A stretch of 15,221 bases of DNA from a bacterium (GTDB taxonomy: Bacteria > JAMCPX01). Below, piece after piece: positions 12,965-15,221 of this stretch. The notes beneath the pieces were generated by a model. The model saw only the letters and a program-made list of their open reading frames with translations, did not search any database and was not told the DNA's origin. The DNA lies in NCBI GenBank assembly GCA_021792615.1, contig JAJYUJ010000048.1, positions 1-15,221 of the forward strand, given 5' to 3'. The position numbers were made by a program, and so were the translations under genes. How positions within the stretch are numbered: the stretch's first letter is position 1; every line of letters begins with the position of its first letter.

Positions 12965-15142
12965 CTATATCAATTTAGTTATATCTAAAACCTGCATAAC
13001 AAGATTTTTCATCTTTGCAAGCAGATTTAATCTGTTGGTTCTTATGTTTTGATTTTCGCTCATCACAAGCACCTTCTCAAAAAAGATATTTATCTCAGGG
13101 ACAAGTTTCTCAAGTGTTTGTATATATCCTATATAATTTCTTGTTGCAAGAGATGATTGAACTTCGGCATTCACCGCCAAGTACTTGTCATACAAGGCTT
13201 TTTCCGATGGTTCAACGAGAAGCTCCGGTGCAACTTCATCAGGGTTATGGTTCTTTGAGATGTTGATGACCCGCTTAAAAGCAAGCATGACCGGTTCGAA
13301 GTCCGGTTTGAAAACGATGTCTTTCAGGGCGTTTATCCGCCGGTCTGCATCGAAAATATAGTCGGGCTCCGTTGCCAGTACGGCAACAATAAGTTTTTTC
13401 ATGTTTGTAGTGTCTTTGAGGTAATGCTCATTGTCTGTTGCTATCGCTTCAACCTGCCGTAGTACATATTTCTCAGTCAATATGCCTTCAAGCCTTGTAT
13501 AAAGAAAATGAAGGATAGCGTTTCTGAGTTCATCCTTGTTTGTGATGTGCCGATACTGGCCGATACCGATATCGATGAGCTCTTTTATGCTGACCGGTAA
13601 ATCTTGTGCCGTCAAGGGGACATCCGGCGGTACTATCGGCGCGAGCGTTAACAGAATACTGATTGCTGCCCGCCTTAATCCATAGGGGTCCTGTGTACCT
13701 GTAGGGACCTCTCCAATACTAAAGAATCCTACAATGGTATCTGCTTTGTCAGCTATGGAAATAAGCGCTCCGGGCATTGATCCCGGCACACTATTGCGAT
13801 GTTCGCCGATTGCGGTTGCTGCTATCCCGGCCGATGGATCTTTGAGTAAACAATACTGTTTCCCGACAATTCCCTGAAGCTCCGGGAACTCGGACACAAG
13901 CCGTGTTGCCAGGTCAGCCTTACAAAGCCCCGCTGCTTGAAGGGTTACAATCTTTAAAGCCTCATCTACCTTAATCTCATTGCATAAGAACGAGGCAATC
14001 GCTACAATACGCTGTGTCTTGTCATAAAGGCTCCCAAGCCCGGGATAATACGTCATGCCCTTCAACAGCTCGACATAGAATTCGAGCGGCTGTTTTATGT
14101 CTTCGCGGTAATAAAACTCAGCGTCCTCAAGCCGTGCAGTCAGCACCTTCTCATAGCCCCTTTTGATAATTGCCTTATCGCCGTAAGGATTGTTGCTTAT
14201 ACCTATGAAGTAAGGCATGAGTTTAAGCTTATTATCTGTGATAGGGACATACTTCTGATGGGTCTTCATAACGCTCATGATGACTTCCTGAGGCAGATTC
14301 GTGAATCGTTTGTCAAAGCTGCCTAAAATTGCCACGGGTGATTCTACGAGATTGGTAATAGTATCCAGCAACGCACTGTCGGGTTGAGCCTGCCCTTTTA
14401 CCCTTTTTGCCATTTCTTGTGTCTGCTTCTCGATTATTTTTTTTCTCGCAGCAACATCAGGCAGTATCTTTTCCTTTTGCATGACTTTCAACCATGAATC
14501 AACGCCGTTGACTTTAATCCTTTTCCCATTGCCGGTCCTCAGTCCATACGTAAATGATGATGCCTTCACATCGCCAATAGTAATAGGAACAACCTTGCCG
14601 CCGTACAGAACAACCAGCCATCGTATGGGCCGGATGAACCTTATTGATCTGTCTGAATTATTTGCATTGCCCTCTTTGTCTCCCCATCTCATGGATTTCC
14701 TGAAGGGTGACGTCAAGATTATGCTTCTCAGCCTCTCTTTTATAAGCGTTTTCGTCTGTGCGCCTGGCTTTTTGATCTCAACCTGGACAAACTCTCCTTT
14801 ATCCAGTCTCACAACCTGGAGCGCCCCGGCGTCCACACCTTTCGAACGCGCAAAACCGATTGCAGCCTGTGTTGGATTTCCGTCCTTGCCAAAAGCAGCT
14901 TCTTTTCTCGGACCTGTATAGGTAGTACTGCTCGACCCGCCCTTATCGGAAACCTCCGCGAAAGATAAGGCCAGACGCCGCGGTGTAGAAAATGTTGTTA
15001 TTTTTTTAAAGGTTATATGCTCTGATTCAAATAATTGTCTGATGCTGTTTGACAGGTATTCTATCGCAGGATTGATCTCTGCAACAGGTATCTCTTCAAC
15101 GCCAATTTCTATAAAGAGTTCCGGACTATGCAATACTTTCAT
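12965..15142 (-). CDS. glyS: Glycyl-tRNA synthetase beta subunit
   Basis: The 725-residue beta subunit works with the alpha subunit (GlyQ) to charge tRNA-Gly in the bacterial two-subunit enzyme. It opens with ELFIEIGVEEIPVAEINPA and TFSTPRRLALSFAEV, typical of the beta N-terminus. It continues through RSIRFIRPIRWLVVLYGGKVV, SVMKTHQKYVPI, ISNNPYGD and DPYGLRRAAI. It ends in the DALR-type anticodon-binding region and the conserved NRLNLLAKMKNLVMQVLDITKLI tail. Length is slightly above the usual ~690. glyQ is expected just upstream, outside the window (beyond 15221). The ATG at 15142 has only a weak AGAG ribosome site. Confidence 0.95.
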   Translation of the reverse strand: MKVLHSPELFIEIGVEEIPVAEINPAIEYLSNSIRQLFESEHITFKKITTFSTPRRLALSFAEVSDKGGSSSTTYTGPRKEAAFGKDGNPTQAAIGFARSKGVDAGALQVVRLDKGEFVQVEIKKPGAQTKTLIKERLRSIILTSPFRKSMRWGDKEGNANNSDRSIRFIRPIRWLVVLYGGKVVPITIGDVKASSFTYGLRTGNGKRIKVNGVDSWLKVMQKEKILPDVAARKKIIEKQTQEMAKRVKGQAQPDSALLDTITNLVESPVAILGSFDKRFTNLPQEVIMSVMKTHQKYVPITDNKLKLMPYFIGISNNPYGDKAIIKRGYEKVLTARLEDAEFYYREDIKQPLEFYVELLKGMTYYPGLGSLYDKTQRIVAIASFLCNEIKVDEALKIVTLQAAGLCKADLATRLVSEFPELQGIVGKQYCLLKDPSAGIAATAIGEHRNSVPGSMPGALISIADKADTIVGFFSIGEVPTGTQDPYGLRRAAISILLTLAPIVPPDVPLTAQDLPVSIKELIDIGIGQYRHITNKDELRNAILHFLYTRLEGILTEKYVLRQVEAIATDNEHYLKDTTNMKKLIVAVLATEPDYIFDADRRINALKDIVFKPDFEPVMLAFKRVINISKNHNPDEVAPELLVEPSEKALYDKYLAVNAEVQSSLATRNYIGYIQTLEKLVPEINIFFEKVLVMSENQNIRTNRLNLLAKMKNLVMQVLDITKLI

Positions 15143-15221
15143 TTTGAATCTCTTTTTTCTGCATTTTTAAAGTTGAGTCCTGAATCTTGAGTTTTCGGCT
15201 CTGACTCTTTAATCTTGAATT
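15143..15221 (-). repeat. Degenerate 7-bp tandem array upstream of glyS
   Basis: On the minus strand the 79 bases before glyS divide into 7-mers resembling CAAGATT: CAAGATT (15217-15211), AAAGAGT, then GAAAACT, CAAGATT (15189-15183), CAGGACT, CAACTTT and AAAAATG (15168-15162), with one 8-mer AAGAGATT (15154-15147) breaking phase. The array reaches the start codon and continues past the window edge. Confidence 0.5.

Overview
All convincing genes in this window lie on the minus strand. The content suggests a Gram-negative, deltaproteobacteria-like (Desulfobacterota, Syntrophia or Nitrospirota type) bacterium. The reasons are a two-subunit glycyl-tRNA synthetase (glyS) directly followed by pyruvate phosphate dikinase, a long-type RmlA, a lipobox lipoprotein, and exported or surface proteins of the prenyltransferase-repeat and transglutaminase-associated kinds common in those lineages. 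This assignment rests on gene content only.

Right part (about 15221 to 10150), housekeeping: glyS is followed 8 nt later by ppdK, whose PEP-binding domain carries an inserted four-cysteine zinc-ribbon-like segment. A perfect 26-bp palindrome just after ppdK is the likely terminator. The next ~310 nt hold a candidate 46-aa ORF that can also fold on itself, and a consensus-like promoter lying almost on top of the next start codon.

Middle part (9840 to 3301), sugar-nucleotide operon: an LppM-like lipoprotein, rmlA (long form), an unusually short rmlC, rmlB, rmlD, ugd and a UDP-glucuronate decarboxylase (UXS). RmlA, B, C and D would make dTDP-L-rhamnose from glucose-1-phosphate. Ugd and UXS would make UDP-glucuronate and then UDP-xylose. 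No glycosyltransferase or polymerase is in the window, so this is a precursor-supply cluster for envelope polysaccharide. Gene junctions are tight (TAATG overlaps, 6-7 nt gaps) except for two spacers: one of 145 nt with a GC-rich inverted repeat, and one of 72 nt that reads as ten phased 7-bp units. The same kind of 7-bp periodicity lies upstream of glyS.

Left part (3078 to 1), accessory and more AT-rich: a protein matching the C-terminal module of large transglutaminase-type surface proteins plus a hydrophobic tail; a 268-aa six-helix membrane protein starting 3 nt later; a secreted prenyltransferase-repeat fragment broken by a frameshift and truncated; then a VapB/VapC toxin-antitoxin pair, with vapC running off the window edge. 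This looks like an eroding or mobile accessory segment. The most novel candidates are the orphan module plus membrane-protein pair, the PPDK insert, the heptad-repeat spacers, and the small structured ORF upstream of the rml operon.
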